Shown: in pieces, positions 37,582 through 47,284 of the stretch | How positions within the stretch are numbered: position 1 is the stretch's first letter | Layout: every line of letters begins with the position of its first letter | NCBI RefSeq assembly: GCF_000718305.1 | Contig: NZ_JOFQ01000005.1 | Location: 186,001-250,000, forward strand | Direction: 5' to 3' | DNA from: Streptomyces niger | GTDB lineage: Bacteria; Actinomycetota; Actinomycetes; Streptomycetales; Streptomycetaceae | Length of the DNA: 64,000 nt | The notes under the pieces: generated by a model | Databases searched by the model: none | Told to the model about the DNA's origin: nothing | The model's input: the letters and a program-made list of their open reading frames with translations, nothing else | Program-made: the position numbers and the translations under genes

Positions 37582-40578
37582 GTGACCCCCCGTCCGCCGT
37601 CCCACCCCTCCTCCGACTCCGCCGCGGCGCCCGACGCCGACGTACCGCCCACCTTCCTGCCGGCCCCCGCCCGGCCGGACGGGGAGCAGGAGGCGCCGCC
37701 CGCTCAGCGCACCGGGCCCGGCCCCGAGGCGGAGGCGGCCACCGAACCCGCCGCGCAGCCGGCGCGGAAGAAGACCTCACGCACCAAGCCGGCCCGCGGC
37801 GCCGCCCGGCCGTCCGACGCGCCGGCCACCGAGGTGAAGCCGTCCGGCACATCGGAGGCCGATGTGCCGGGAGCCGGGGGCCCGGACGCCACCGGCCCCG
37901 CCGCCGAGAAGCCCGCCGCACCGAAGAAGCCCGCCACGAAGAAGTCGGCCGCCGGGCCGAAGCCGGCCAAGAAGGCCGCGGCGAAGAAGACCACGGCGAA
38001 GAAGGCCACGGCCGACGCGGCCAAGAAGCCGGCAGCGAAGAAGGCCGACGCGAAGAAGCCGGCCGCCAGGAAGGCCGGCACGCGGAAGCCGGCGGCCACG
38101 CCGGCCGCGCCGGAGACGGCCCCGGCCGACCCGCCCGCGACCGGGAGCCCGGCAGCCGCCGCCGCGCCGGTTCCGCCCGCGCAGCGTACCGCCGCCGGGG
38201 CCGGCACTCCCGAGCCCGCAGCCGTCGGCGCGAGGGCCGCCGGATCCGAGGCGTCCGCCTCGCCGGTCGGCGGGTTCGAGGCCGGCGCCGCCGCTACCGC
38301 TGGTCCCCGCACCGCCGCGGCGGCCGCGCAGACCGTCGGTGGTTCGGCGGCTCCCGCCGCCCCCGGCGGTGTGCTGCCCGCACCGCCGCTGGGCGACGGC
38401 GACCGGGGCCGGCTGCTGTCCGGTACGCACCACGACCCGCACGCGCTGCTCGGCGCGCACCCCGTGCGCGACGGCGTCCTCTTCCGCGTGCTGCGCCCGT
38501 ACGCCAAGTCGGTGACCGTGGTCGCCGAGGGGCTGCGGGTCGAGCTGCCGCACGAGGGCGACGGGATCTTCGCCGGCGTGCTGCCGCTGTCGGAGCGCCC
38601 CGACTACCGGCTGGCGATCACCTACGGCGAGGGCCCGGACGCGCACGAGGTGACCGTCCACGACCCGTACCGCTTCCTGCCCGCCATCGGCGAGCTGGAC
38701 CTGCACCTGATCGGCGAGGGTCGGCACGAGGAGCTGTGGCAGGCGCTGGGCGCGCGGGTCATGGAGCACGAGGGCGTGCCCGGCACCCGCTTCACGGTGT
38801 GGGCGCCGAACGCGCAGGGTGTCCGCGTCGCCGGGAACATGAACTACTGGGACGGCACGGTCTACCCGATGCGCTCCCTCGGCTCCACCGGCGTGTGGGA
38901 GCTGTTCATTCCCGGGCTGGGCGAGGGCGAGCTCTACAAGTTCGACATCGCCCGGCCGGACGGCAGCCACACGCTGCGCATCGACCCGATGGCCCGGCGG
39001 ACCGAGTGCCCGCCCGCCAACGCCTCCGTCATCGACGTCTCCCGCCACGAGTGGGGCGATGCGGACTGGATGGCGCGCCGCGCCGAACGCCCGGTGCACA
39101 CCTCGCCGTTGTCGGTCTACGAGGTCCACCTCCCCTCCTGGCGCCCCGGCCTGTCCTACCGCGAGCTGGCCGAGCAGCTCCCCGCGTACGTCAAGGACCT
39201 GGGCTTCACGCACGTGGAGCTGATGCCGGTCGCCGAGCACCCCTTCGGCGGCTCCTGGGGCTACCAGGTCACCGGCTTCTACGCGCCGACCGCCCGGCTC
39301 GGCTCGCCGGACGACTTCAAGTACCTGGTCGACGCGCTGCACCGGGCCGGCATCGGCGTGATCATGGACTGGGTGCCGGCGCACTTCCCGCGCGACGACT
39401 GGGCGCTCGCGGAGTTCGACGGCCGGCCGCTGTACGAGCACGAGGACCCGGCGCGCGCCGCGCACCCCGACTGGGGCACCCTCGAATTCGACTACGGCCG
39501 CACCGAGGTCCGTAACTTCCTGGTCGCCAACGCGGTGTACTGGTGCTCCGAGTTCCACATCGACGGGCTGCGGGTCGACGCCGTGGCGTCCATGCTCTAC
39601 CTGGACTACTCCCGCGAGCACGGCGAGTGGACGCCGAACCAGCACGGCGGCCGGGAGAACCTGGACGCGGTCGACTTCCTCCAGGAGATGAACGCCACCG
39701 TCTACCGGCGCTGCCCCGGCGTGGTGACCATTGCCGAGGAGTCCACCGCCTGGGACGGCGTCACCCGCGCCACCCACCACGTCGGGCCCGGCGGCTTCGG
39801 CGGCCTGGGCTTCGGCCTGAAGTGGAACATGGGCTGGATGCACGACTCGCTGGTCTACATGTCCAAGGAGCCGGTGCACCGCAAGTACCACCACAACGAG
39901 ATGACGTTCTCGATGGTGTACGCCTACTCCGAGAACTACGTGCTGCCCATCTCGCACGACGAGGTCGTGCACGGCAAGCGGGCGCTGGTCTCGAAGATGC
40001 CCGGCGACTGGTGGCAGCAGCGCGCCAACCACCGCGCGTATCTGGCCTTCATGTGGTCCCATCCGGGCAAGCAGCTCCTCTTCATGGGCCAGGAGTTCGC
40101 GCAGGGCGCGGAGTGGTCCGAGGAGCAGGGGCCCGACTGGTGGCTGCTGGACCCGGCGTACGACGCGGCGCCCGACCACCGGGGCGTACAGGACCTGGTC
40201 CGCGAGCTGAACCGGCTGTACGGGGCCACCCCTGCCCTGTGGGAGCGGGACACCGACCCGGGCGGCTTCGCCTGGATCGACGGCGGCGCGTGGGAGGACA
40301 ACGTCTTCTCGTTCGTGCGCTACGACGACGCGGGCGACCCGCTGCTCGCGGTCTGCAACTTCTCGCCGGTGGTGCGGCACGAGTACCGCCTGGGGGTGCC
40401 GGAGAACGTGCCGGCCTGGCGGGAGGTGCTCAACACCGACGAGGAGCGGTTCGGCGGCAGCGGGGTGGTCAACACCGGGCGGCTGAAGCCCGAGCCGGTG
40501 CCGTACCACGGCCGGTCCGCCTCCCTCGCGCCGGTGCTGCCGCCGCTCGCCACGATCTGGCTGCGCCCCGAGGGCTGA
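37582..40578 (+). CDS. glgB: Glycogen branching enzyme with long histone-like N-terminal tail
   Basis: 998 residues; bacterial GlgB is usually 620-780. The catalytic part begins near [14 protein letters not shown] (about 281), then two CBM48 domains and the GH13 barrel with Asp665 ([13 protein letters not shown]), Glu718 (TIAEEST) and Asp792 ([12 protein letters not shown]). The first 275 residues are low-complexity Ala, Pro and Lys. Residues 108-172 are a histone-H1-like block of PAAKK, KKPAT and KKTTAKK units; 173-275 are Ala, Pro and Gly. The GTG at 37582 has CAGGAGG upstream and no internal start is as good. It makes the alpha-1,6 branches of the GlgE glucan. Confidence 0.95.
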   Translation: MTPRPPSHPSSDSAAAPDADVPPTFLPAPARPDGEQEAPPAQRTGPGPEAEAATEPAAQPARKKTSRTKPARGAARPSDAPATEVKPSGTSEADVPGAGGPDATGPAAEKPAAPKKPATKKSAAGPKPAKKAAAKKTTAKKATADAAKKPAAKKADAKKPAARKAGTRKPAATPAAPETAPADPPATGSPAAAAAPVPPAQRTAAGAGTPEPAAVGARAAGSEASASPVGGFEAGAAATAGPRTAAAAAQTVGGSAAPAAPGGVLPAPPLGDGDRGRLLSGTHHDPHALLGAHPVRDGVLFRVLRPYAKSVTVVAEGLRVELPHEGDGIFAGVLPLSERPDYRLAITYGEGPDAHEVTVHDPYRFLPAIGELDLHLIGEGRHEELWQALGARVMEHEGVPGTRFTVWAPNAQGVRVAGNMNYWDGTVYPMRSLGSTGVWELFIPGLGEGELYKFDIARPDGSHTLRIDPMARRTECPPANASVIDVSRHEWGDADWMARRAERPVHTSPLSVYEVHLPSWRPGLSYRELAEQLPAYVKDLGFTHVELMPVAEHPFGGSWGYQVTGFYAPTARLGSPDDFKYLVDALHRAGIGVIMDWVPAHFPRDDWALAEFDGRPLYEHEDPARAAHPDWGTLEFDYGRTEVRNFLVANAVYWCSEFHIDGLRVDAVASMLYLDYSREHGEWTPNQHGGRENLDAVDFLQEMNATVYRRCPGVVTIAEESTAWDGVTRATHHVGPGGFGGLGFGLKWNMGWMHDSLVYMSKEPVHRKYHHNEMTFSMVYAYSENYVLPISHDEVVHGKRALVSKMPGDWWQQRANHRAYLAFMWSHPGKQLLFMGQEFAQGAEWSEEQGPDWWLLDPAYDAAPDHRGVQDLVRELNRLYGATPALWERDTDPGGFAWIDGGAWEDNVFSFVRYDDAGDPLLAVCNFSPVVRHEYRLGVPENVPAWREVLNTDEERFGGSGVVNTGRLKPEPVPYHGRSASLAPVLPPLATIWLRPEG

Positions 40579-40637
40579 CGGCCGTACCGACGTGCTTGCG
40601 GGCCGGTGTCGCACCCCCTGCTCGTACGCACAGAAAA

Positions 40638-40670
40638 GGGGCCCGCCGACGTCTCCCGCCGGCGGGCCCC
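40638..40670. terminator. Stem-loop between glgB and the dicarboxylate carrier
   Basis: GGGGCCCGCCG (40638-40648) pairs perfectly with CGGCGGGCCCC (40660-40670) across an 11-base loop, 59 bases after the glgB stop. AAAA directly precedes it, which is a U-tract for leftward transcripts, so it may work in both directions. Confidence 0.7.
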
Positions 40671-40832
40671 GTTCCCCCGTGACCCCCGTGCCCCCGTGCA
40701 CCGGCGGTTTCCCGCCGGCCCTGGAGACTTTGCCGCTTCACAGCGTCCGGGGACAGTCCCGCCACGGGTTCGTTTCGCACCCGGGACACCGTGAGACGCA
40801 ATCGAGAAATTCCGCACAAGATCGCGAACTTC

Positions 40833-40896
40833 GCAGGCCCCCCTCGCGTGCTGCGGCGGGGGCCTGCGTGGTGCGGCGGGGGCCTGCGTGGTGCGG
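40833..40896. repeat. Two 20-base direct repeats able to pair with one upstream arm
   Basis: TGCGGCGGGGGCCTGCGTGG occurs twice in tandem (40852-40871 and 40872-40891), followed by a partial third unit. GCAGGCCCCC at 40833-40842 can pair perfectly with GGGGGCCTGC in either copy (40858-40867 or 40878-40887). It lies just after the stop of the leftward dicarboxylate carrier and may be its terminator, duplicated by slippage. Confidence 0.6.
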
Positions 40897-40911
40897 GGCG
40901 GGACGAACGGC

Positions 40912-42324
40912 TCAGACGGCCGCCTTGTCGCCCTCCGCGCGGGGCTCCGGGAGCTCCCGGTCGGCCTCGGCGGCCGGGCCGTGGCCGTCGTCGACGAGGG
41001 TGGTCTCGTCGAAGGGACGGTTGCCCGCGAGGACCTCCTCGACCCGGGCCTTGTCGATCTCCTTGGTCCAGGTGCCGATGAGGACCGTGGCGACCGCGTT
41101 GCCGGCGAAGTTGGTCAGCGCGCGGGCCTCGCTCATGAAGCGGTCGATGCCGACGATCAGGCCGACGCCGTCGACCAGGTCGGGGCGGTGCGACTGCAGG
41201 CCGCCGGCCAGGGTGGCGAGGCCCGCGCCGGTGACGCCGGCCGCACCCTTGGAGGCGATGATCATGAAGACGAGGAGCGAGATCTCCTGGCCGAGGGACA
41301 TCGGGGAGCCCATCGCCTGGGCCACGAAGATCGAGGACATCGTCAGGTAGATCGCGGTGCCGTCGAGGTTGAAGGAGTAGCCGGTCGGGACGGTGATGCC
41401 GACCACCGGCTTGCTGACGCCCAGGTGCTCCATCTTCGCGATCAGCCGCGGCAGCGCCGACTCCGAGGAGGAGGTGGAGAGGATCAGCAGGAACTCGCGG
41501 CCCAGGTACTTCAGCAGCGAGAAGATGTTCACGCCGGCGATCAGCCGCAGCAGCGTGCCGAGGACGACGATCACGAAGAGCAGGCAGGTGACGTAGAAGC
41601 CGACCATGATCACGGCGAGGGACTTCAGCGCGTCCAGACCGGTCTCGCCGACCACCGCGGCGATGGCGCCGAAGGCGCCCACCGGGGCGGCCCACATGAT
41701 CATGGACAGCACGCGGAAGACCAGCTTCTGCAGGTGGCCGATGCCGCGCAGGACCGGCTCGCCGGCCTTGCCCATCGCCTGCAGCGCGAAGCCGACCAGC
41801 AGCGCGACCAGCAGGGTCTGCAGCACCTCACCGGTGGTGAAGGCGGAGACCAGGGTGGTCGGGATGATGCCGAGCAGGAACTCCGAGCTGGACTCGCCGC
41901 CACCCTCGGTCTGCGCCTGGCCCGCGTGCCGGAGCGTCTCGGTCAGGTGCAGCCCGGAGCCGGGCTCCAGGATGTTGCCGACGACCAGGCCGATGGCGAG
42001 CGCCACGGTGGACATCACCATGAAGTAGCCGAGCGCCAGGCCGCCGACCGCGCCGACCTTGGCGGCCTTCCGCACGGAGCCGACGCCGAGGACGATCGTG
42101 CAGAAGATGACCGGCGAGATCATCATCTTGATGAGGTTCACGAAGCCCGTGCCGAGCGGCTTCAGCTCCACGGCGACGCCCGGGGCGATGAAGCCGACGG
42201 CGATGCCGAGCACTACCGCGCCGATGACGGCGATGTAGAGGTAGTGGGTGCGGTCACGCTTCTTCGGCGCCGGCGCGGCGGGCTCGCCGGGGGTCCCGCC
42301 ACCCGGCAGGGTCGTTGCGGCCAC
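40912..42324 (-). CDS. Dicarboxylate/amino-acid:cation symporter (DctA/GltP family)
   Basis: 470 residues of the DAACS fold: eight helices plus re-entrant loops. The serine-rich hairpin LSTSSSESALPRLIAKM and the NLDGTAIYL motif in helix 7 are clear; GIDRFMSEARALTNFAGN completes the substrate site. It should import C4-dicarboxylates (succinate, fumarate, malate) or acidic amino acids with protons or sodium. The acidic C-terminal tail is variable. The GTG at 42324 has AGGAGG. It is divergent from a DcuS/DcuR-type two-component system, which favours dicarboxylates. Confidence 0.92.
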   Translation of the reverse strand: MAATTLPGGGTPGEPAAPAPKKRDRTHYLYIAVIGAVVLGIAVGFIAPGVAVELKPLGTGFVNLIKMMISPVIFCTIVLGVGSVRKAAKVGAVGGLALGYFMVMSTVALAIGLVVGNILEPGSGLHLTETLRHAGQAQTEGGGESSSEFLLGIIPTTLVSAFTTGEVLQTLLVALLVGFALQAMGKAGEPVLRGIGHLQKLVFRVLSMIMWAAPVGAFGAIAAVVGETGLDALKSLAVIMVGFYVTCLLFVIVVLGTLLRLIAGVNIFSLLKYLGREFLLILSTSSSESALPRLIAKMEHLGVSKPVVGITVPTGYSFNLDGTAIYLTMSSIFVAQAMGSPMSLGQEISLLVFMIIASKGAAGVTGAGLATLAGGLQSHRPDLVDGVGLIVGIDRFMSEARALTNFAGNAVATVLIGTWTKEIDKARVEEVLAGNRPFDETTLVDDGHGPAAEADRELPEPRAEGDKAAV

Positions 42325-42434
42325 GACTGCCTCCTGTCCTCGATTGTCCGGTTCTGCGTGCGACCTGCGGCTCTTGAACGCAAAACAAAGTCCCGGCGAC
42401 TATGCACCCCCCTCTTGATCACGTCACCCTTACG

Positions 42435-42451
42435 TACATTTCGTTCATGTA
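42435..42451. promoter_or_regulatory. Inverted repeat between carrier and sensor kinase
   Basis: TACAT-TTCGTTC-ATGTA is a perfect 5-bp inverted repeat in the AT-richer part of the divergent region, 13 bases before the sensor kinase ATG and 111 bases from the carrier start. It is a candidate site for the response regulator encoded at 44090-44830. Confidence 0.45.
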
Positions 42452-42464
42452 AACGTGACCGGGC

Positions 42465-44093
42465 ATGCTTATGCACATGCGCCTTCCCCGTCCCCGCAGC
42501 CTGGCCGGGCAGCTCTTCGCCATGCAGGCCGTGCTGATCGCGGTCGTCGTGGCGGGCTGCGCCGTCTTCGCCTACCTGAACGCGAGCGAACGGGCCGAGG
42601 AGACCGCCCGCCGCCAGGCCACCGCCGTCGCCACGTGCGTGGCCACCGCGCCCGAGGTCGCCCGGGCCGTCCGGACGAAGGACCCCACGCGCCTGCTCCA
42701 GCCCTGGACCGAGCGGGTGCGCAAGGAAGCGGGCGTGGCCTTCGTCGTGGTGATGGACACCGACAAGACCCGGTATACCCATACCCGGCCGTCCGCGATC
42801 GGAAAGAAGTACCTGGGCCACATCGGACCCGCGCTGCGCGGCGAGATCTTCCCCGAGACGCACCGCGGCACGCTGGGACCGTCGGTGCGGGTGGTGGCGC
42901 CGGTACGGTCCGGCGGCAAGGTCGTCGCGCTGGTCAGCTCCGGCATCACCGTCGAGACGATCAACGGCGGGCTGCGCCGCCAGATGCTCTCGCTCATCGC
43001 GGTCGCCCTCGCGGCGCTGGCCCTGGGCGGCCTCGGCACGTACGTCGTCAACGCCCGGCTGCGGCGCCACACGCACGGCATGAACGCCGCCGAGCTGAGC
43101 CGGCTGCACGACTACCACCAGGCCGCGCTGCACGCCGTACGCGAGGGGCTGCTGCTGCTCGACGGGCGGCGCGCGGTCGCCCTGATCAACGACGGGGCGC
43201 GCGAGCTGCTGGGCCTGGACGGGAACGCGGTCGGCCGGCCGATCGCCGAGCTCGGGCTGCCCGAGCCGCTGACCGAGGCGCTGCGCTCCCCCGGCCCGCG
43301 CGTCGACGAGCTGCACCTGTCCGCCGATCGGGTGCTCGTGGTGAACACCGCCCCGGTCGACGGCGGCGAGCGGCGCGGCACCCTGGTCACCCTGCGCGAC
43401 CACACCGAGCTCCAGGCGCTCTCGGGTGAGCTGGACTCGGTACGCGGCTTCGCCGAGGCGCTGCGCTCCCAGGCGCACGAGGCCGCCAACCGGCTGCACA
43501 CCGTCGTCTCGCTGATCGAGCTGGGCCGCGCCGAGGAGGCGGTGGAGTTCGCCACCGCCGAGCTGGAGCTGGCGCAGCACCTGACCGACCGGGTGACGGG
43601 CGCGGTCGCCGAGCCGGTGCTGGCCGCGCTGCTGCTGGGCAAGGCCGCGCAGGCGAACGAGCACGGCGTGGAGCTGACGCTGACCGAGGACAGCGGGATC
43701 GACGACGGGCTGCTGCCGGCGTGGCTGCCGGCCCGCGACCTGGTGACCGTCCTCGGCAACCTGCTGGACAACGCGATCGACGCCGCGGCCGGCGCGCACC
43801 CGGCGGGCGAGGCGGCCCGCGTCGTGGTCACCGCCCGCGCCACGGACAGCGCGCTGCTGCTGCGGGTCGCCGACTCCGGCCCCGGCGTCGACCCGGAGCA
43901 CGCCGAGGAGATCTTCCGGCGCGGCTGGACGTCGAAGGACACCCGCTCTACGGTGCACGGCCGGGGCCTGGGACTGGCCATCGTGCGGCAGACTGTGCGC
44001 CGCCACGGCGGCACGGTCACCCTCGACCGGGCGCCGGAGGGCGGTGCGGCGTTCGCCGTCCGCCTGCCACTGCGGACGGAGCGGGCGGAATGA
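42465..44093 (+). CDS. Sensor histidine kinase, DcuS/CitA type
   Basis: About 542 residues: TM1 (about 20-38), an extracytoplasmic PDC/CACHE-type sensor domain (about 39-173), TM2 (about 174-195), a cytoplasmic PAS domain (about 210-320), the phosphoacceptor in SQAHEAANRLHTV (His338) and a HATPase domain with GNLLDNAIDAA and GRGLGLAIV. The architecture matches citrate/C4-dicarboxylate sensors. ATGs at 42465, 42477 and 42471-42479 are close together, so the start is uncertain by a few codons. It is coupled to its regulator by an ATGA overlap. Confidence 0.92.
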   Translation: MLMHMRLPRPRSLAGQLFAMQAVLIAVVVAGCAVFAYLNASERAEETARRQATAVATCVATAPEVARAVRTKDPTRLLQPWTERVRKEAGVAFVVVMDTDKTRYTHTRPSAIGKKYLGHIGPALRGEIFPETHRGTLGPSVRVVAPVRSGGKVVALVSSGITVETINGGLRRQMLSLIAVALAALALGGLGTYVVNARLRRHTHGMNAAELSRLHDYHQAALHAVREGLLLLDGRRAVALINDGARELLGLDGNAVGRPIAELGLPEPLTEALRSPGPRVDELHLSADRVLVVNTAPVDGGERRGTLVTLRDHTELQALSGELDSVRGFAEALRSQAHEAANRLHTVVSLIELGRAEEAVEFATAELELAQHLTDRVTGAVAEPVLAALLLGKAAQANEHGVELTLTEDSGIDDGLLPAWLPARDLVTVLGNLLDNAIDAAAGAHPAGEAARVVVTARATDSALLLRVADSGPGVDPEHAEEIFRRGWTSKDTRSTVHGRGLGLAIVRQTVRRHGGTVTLDRAPEGGAAFAVRLPLRTERAE

Positions 44094-44830
44094 CCCCACA
44101 GGACGGCACGGGCGGCACCCCGCCGCCCGACACCACCGGCGACACCCCGGAGGCCCCGCACTCCCCCATCCGGGTGCTGGTCGTCGAGGACGATCCCGTC
44201 GCGGCCGACGCGCACGCGCTGTACGTCGGGCGGGTCGCCGGCTTCACCGTCTCCGGCACCGTGCACACCGCGGCCGCGGCCCGCCGCCACCTCGACCAGC
44301 ACCCCGTCGACCTGCTCCTGCTGGACCTCTTCCTGCCCGACGGGCACGGGCTGCAGCTGGTGCGGACGCTGCGCGCGGCCGGGCACACCGCGGACATCTT
44401 CGCGGTGACCTCGGCCCGCGACCTGACCGTCGTACGGGAGGGCGTGTCGCTGGGCATCGTGCAGTACGTCCTGAAGCCGTTCACGTTCTCCACGCTGCGC
44501 GACCGGCTCACCCGGTACGCCGTCTTCCGCTCGGCGGCCGGCGAGGCCACCGGCCAGGACGAGGTGGACCGGGCCATCGGCGCGCTGCGGGCACCGCAGC
44601 CGGCCACCCTGCCCAAAGGGCTGACCCGGGCGACGCTCCAGGCGGTGACCGACGCGCTGCGGGCCGCCCCCGAGGGGCTGTCGGCGGGCGCGGCGGCCGA
44701 GACGGTGGGCATCTCCCGGATCACGGCCCGCCGCTATCTGGAACACCTGGTCACCGCGGGCCGCGCGGTCCGGAGCCCGCAGTACGGGCAGGTGGGCCGC
44801 CCGGAGCTGCGGTACACCTGGTGGAGCTGA
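44090..44830 (+). CDS. Response regulator, CitB/DcuR family
   Basis: 246 residues: a 25-residue Pro/Thr/Gly-rich leader, a receiver domain (about 27-145) with the acid pair ED34-35, phospho-acceptor Asp79 (LLLLDLFLPDG) and Lys in LKPFTFSTL, and a C-terminal helix-turn-helix (SAGAAAETVGISRITARRYLEHL). The ATG overlaps the kinase stop by 4 bases. The likely target is the divergent dicarboxylate carrier, through the inverted repeat at 42435-42451. Confidence 0.93.
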   Translation: MTPQDGTGGTPPPDTTGDTPEAPHSPIRVLVVEDDPVAADAHALYVGRVAGFTVSGTVHTAAAARRHLDQHPVDLLLLDLFLPDGHGLQLVRTLRAAGHTADIFAVTSARDLTVVREGVSLGIVQYVLKPFTFSTLRDRLTRYAVFRSAAGEATGQDEVDRAIGALRAPQPATLPKGLTRATLQAVTDALRAAPEGLSAGAAAETVGISRITARRYLEHLVTAGRAVRSPQYGQVGRPELRYTWWS

Positions 44831-44868
44831 GCCGGGCGCGGGCGCCGCACCCGTTCGACTGCCCAATA

Positions 44869-44878
44869 ACAACGTTGT
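44869..44878. promoter_or_regulatory. LacI-type palindromic operator
   Basis: ACAACGTTGT is a 10-bp perfect palindrome with a central CG, extended imperfectly as TAACAACGTTGTCA. This is the form bound by LacI-family sugar repressors. It lies 131 bases before the sugar-binding lipoprotein gene. No LacI-family gene is present in the window. Confidence 0.6.
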
Positions 44879-45008
44879 CACGGATCAACGGCCGCCGTGC
44901 GCACGGGCATTGACCAGCTTCGGAACGCCGCCTTACGTTCACCGGGCAGCCAACGAGGGCGGCCTCGCCGGAGCCGCCGGTGCCGGTTGGCTCGTAGGAG
45001 GTCGTGCC

Positions 45009-46367
45009 GTGCCCCGCCCCAGCGCTCCCCTGCTCCTCACCGCCGCCGTACTCGCCGCGTCCACGCTGACCGCCTGCGGCGGTGGTTCCGGGAACGACCC
45101 GGACGTCGTGAAGGTCTCGTTCAAGCAGTCCACCGACAACAAGGTCCGGGTCATGGACACGTACCTGGCCGCGATGAAGAAGGAGTTCGAGAAGGCGCAC
45201 CCGGGCAAGAAGGTGAAGCTGGTACCGATCAAAGCGCCGGACTCCGAGTACTACACGAAGCTCCAGCAGATGCTCCGCTCCCCCAGAACGGCGCCCGACC
45301 TCGTCTACGAGGACACCTTCCTCATCAACTCCGACATCACCAGCGGCTATCTGAAGCCCCTCGATCCCTACCTGGACAAGTGGCAGGACTGGGACCAGTT
45401 CGTCGACGCCGCGAAGGACGCGGCCAAGGGCGAGGACGGCAAGACGTACGGCGTGCCGGACGGCACCGACACCCGCGGCCTGTGGTTCAACAAGGACATC
45501 TTCAAGAAGGCGGGCCTGCCCGCCGACTGGCAGCCGAAGAACTGGGACGACCTCCTCGAAACGGCTCGCACGATCAAGAAGAAGGTCCCCGGTGTCATCC
45601 CGCTGAACGTCTACACCGGCAAGCCCGCGGGTGAGATGTCCGCGATGCAGGGCTTCGAGATGCTGCTCTACGGCACGGGCGAGGACCCGCTGTACGACCC
45701 GGGCGAGAAGAAGTGGGTCGCCGGCAGCAAGGGCTTCAAGGACTCCCTGAAGTTCGTGGAGACCGTCTACAAGGAGAAGCTCGGCCCGGACGTCTCCGAC
45801 GCGCTCGACCCGAACATCGGCACCCGCACGCGCGGCGAGCTGCTGCCCGAGGGCAAGCTCGCCATCAACCTGGACGGCTCCTGGCTGCCCCAGGACTGGA
45901 TCGAGGGGTCGGGCCACGAATGGCCGGAGTGGTCGAAGAAGTTGGGCCTCGCGCACATGCCCACGCAGAACGGCGGGGCGCCCGGCAAGGTGAGCATGTC
46001 CGGCGGCTGGACGTGGGCGGTCCCGGCCAAGGCGGGCAACCCGGACCTGGCCTTCGAGTTCATCAAGACCATGCAGACCAAGAAGAACGCGCAGAAGTGG
46101 TACGTCGCCAACTCCGGCATCGCGGTCCGGAAGGACGTCGCCGAGGACCCGGAGTACGTGAAGGCGCAGCCCGGCATCAAGTTCTTCACCGACCTGGTCG
46201 CGCACACCCACTACCGGCCGGCCTACCCCGCGTACCCGAAGGTCTCCACCGCGATCCAGGAGGCCATGGAGGGCGTCACGACGGGCGACACCTCGGTGGC
46301 GGAGGCGGCGAAGACCTATGACGAGGAACTGGACTCGCTCACGAACGGCGAAGTGGTCAAGAAGTGA
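45009..46367 (+). CDS. Sugar ABC transporter substrate-binding lipoprotein
   Basis: 452 residues: signal peptide with lipobox LTAC (Cys20), then a family-1 extracellular solute-binding fold (PRTAPDLVYEDTFLINSDI, GVPDGTDTRGLWFNKDIFKKAG, GLAHMPTQNG...SMSGGWTWAVPAK). It should capture an oligosaccharide and deliver it to the permeases encoded next. The GTG at 45009 has GGAGG 7 bases upstream. The next gene overlaps its stop by 4 bases (GTGA). The sugar is not evident. A LacI-type palindrome lies upstream. Confidence 0.93.
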   Translation: MPRPSAPLLLTAAVLAASTLTACGGGSGNDPDVVKVSFKQSTDNKVRVMDTYLAAMKKEFEKAHPGKKVKLVPIKAPDSEYYTKLQQMLRSPRTAPDLVYEDTFLINSDITSGYLKPLDPYLDKWQDWDQFVDAAKDAAKGEDGKTYGVPDGTDTRGLWFNKDIFKKAGLPADWQPKNWDDLLETARTIKKKVPGVIPLNVYTGKPAGEMSAMQGFEMLLYGTGEDPLYDPGEKKWVAGSKGFKDSLKFVETVYKEKLGPDVSDALDPNIGTRTRGELLPEGKLAINLDGSWLPQDWIEGSGHEWPEWSKKLGLAHMPTQNGGAPGKVSMSGGWTWAVPAKAGNPDLAFEFIKTMQTKKNAQKWYVANSGIAVRKDVAEDPEYVKAQPGIKFFTDLVAHTHYRPAYPAYPKVSTAIQEAMEGVTTGDTSVAEAAKTYDEELDSLTNGEVVKK

Positions 46368-47284
46368 GCGCCGTCGGTACGCGCCCCGCGACCGAGAAGC
46401 CCACCGCGGCTCCCGCCGCCCGGCGCCCGCGCCGCAGCCTGGCGCGGGCCCTGCCGGTGACCCCCGGCGTCGTCCTGCTGCTGCTCTTCCTCGCCGGGCC
46501 GATCGGCTACTGCGTCTACCTGGCCTTCACCGACCTCCAGCTGACCGGCCAGGCGGAGTCGTCCTTCATCGGCCTGCACAATTTCACCAGGGCATTCGGT
46601 GACAAGGACTTCCTCAACGCCGTCTGGCTGACCCTGGTCTTCACGGTCCTCTCCTCCCTCATCGGCCAGAACACCCTCGGCCTGACGCTCGCGGCCCTGA
46701 TGCAGCGCGCCTCCCGGCCGGTGCGCACGCTCACCGGCGGCATCGTGGTGGTGGCCTGGGTGCTCCCGGAGGTGGTGGCGGGCTTCCTGCTCTACGCCTT
46801 CTTCCGCCGCGAGGGCACCCTGAACGCGGTGCTCGACTGGCTGCACCTGCCGGCGCAGAACTGGCTCTACACCCTGCCCATCCTGGCGGTGTCCTTCGCC
46901 AACGTCTGGCGCGGCACGGCCTTCTCGATGCTGGTCTACTCGGCGGCCCTCAACGAGATCCCCAAGGAGATCACCGAGGCCGCCGAGGTCGACGGCGCGA
47001 GCGGCCGGCGCCGGATGTGGCACATCACGCTCCCGATGATCCGCCGCTCCATCGGCACCAACCTGATGCTCAACACCCTCCAGACCCTCTCGGTCTTCGG
47101 CCTGATCTGGGTGATGACCCGCGGCGGCCCAGGCAACCGCAGCCAGACGCTCCCCCTGTACATGTACGAACAGGCCTTCCAGAACAGCATGATCGGCTAC
47201 GCGACGGCGGTGGCCCTGCTCCTGCTCCTGGTCGGCTCCCTCTTCTCCCTCGTCTACATGCGCCTGCTGCGCACGGAGGTCTGA
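46364..47284 (+). CDS. Sugar ABC transporter permease, MalF type
   Basis: 306 residues with an N-terminal basic segment and six predicted helices. The EAA loop that docks the ATPase reads EAAEVDGASGRRRMWHITLP. It pairs with the downstream permease. GTG start overlaps the binding-protein stop. No MalE-independent regulatory insert is visible. Confidence 0.93.
   Translation: MSAVGTRPATEKPTAAPAARRPRRSLARALPVTPGVVLLLLFLAGPIGYCVYLAFTDLQLTGQAESSFIGLHNFTRAFGDKDFLNAVWLTLVFTVLSSLIGQNTLGLTLAALMQRASRPVRTLTGGIVVVAWVLPEVVAGFLLYAFFRREGTLNAVLDWLHLPAQNWLYTLPILAVSFANVWRGTAFSMLVYSAALNEIPKEITEAAEVDGASGRRRMWHITLPMIRRSIGTNLMLNTLQTLSVFGLIWVMTRGGPGNRSQTLPLYMYEQAFQNSMIGYATAVALLLLLVGSLFSLVYMRLLRTEV

Noticed and set aside
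37582..38406. A separate histone-like gene before glgB
   Set aside because: The lysine-rich segment is in one uninterrupted frame with GlgB, has the only good ribosome site at its start, and no stop or second start with a ribosome site separates it.
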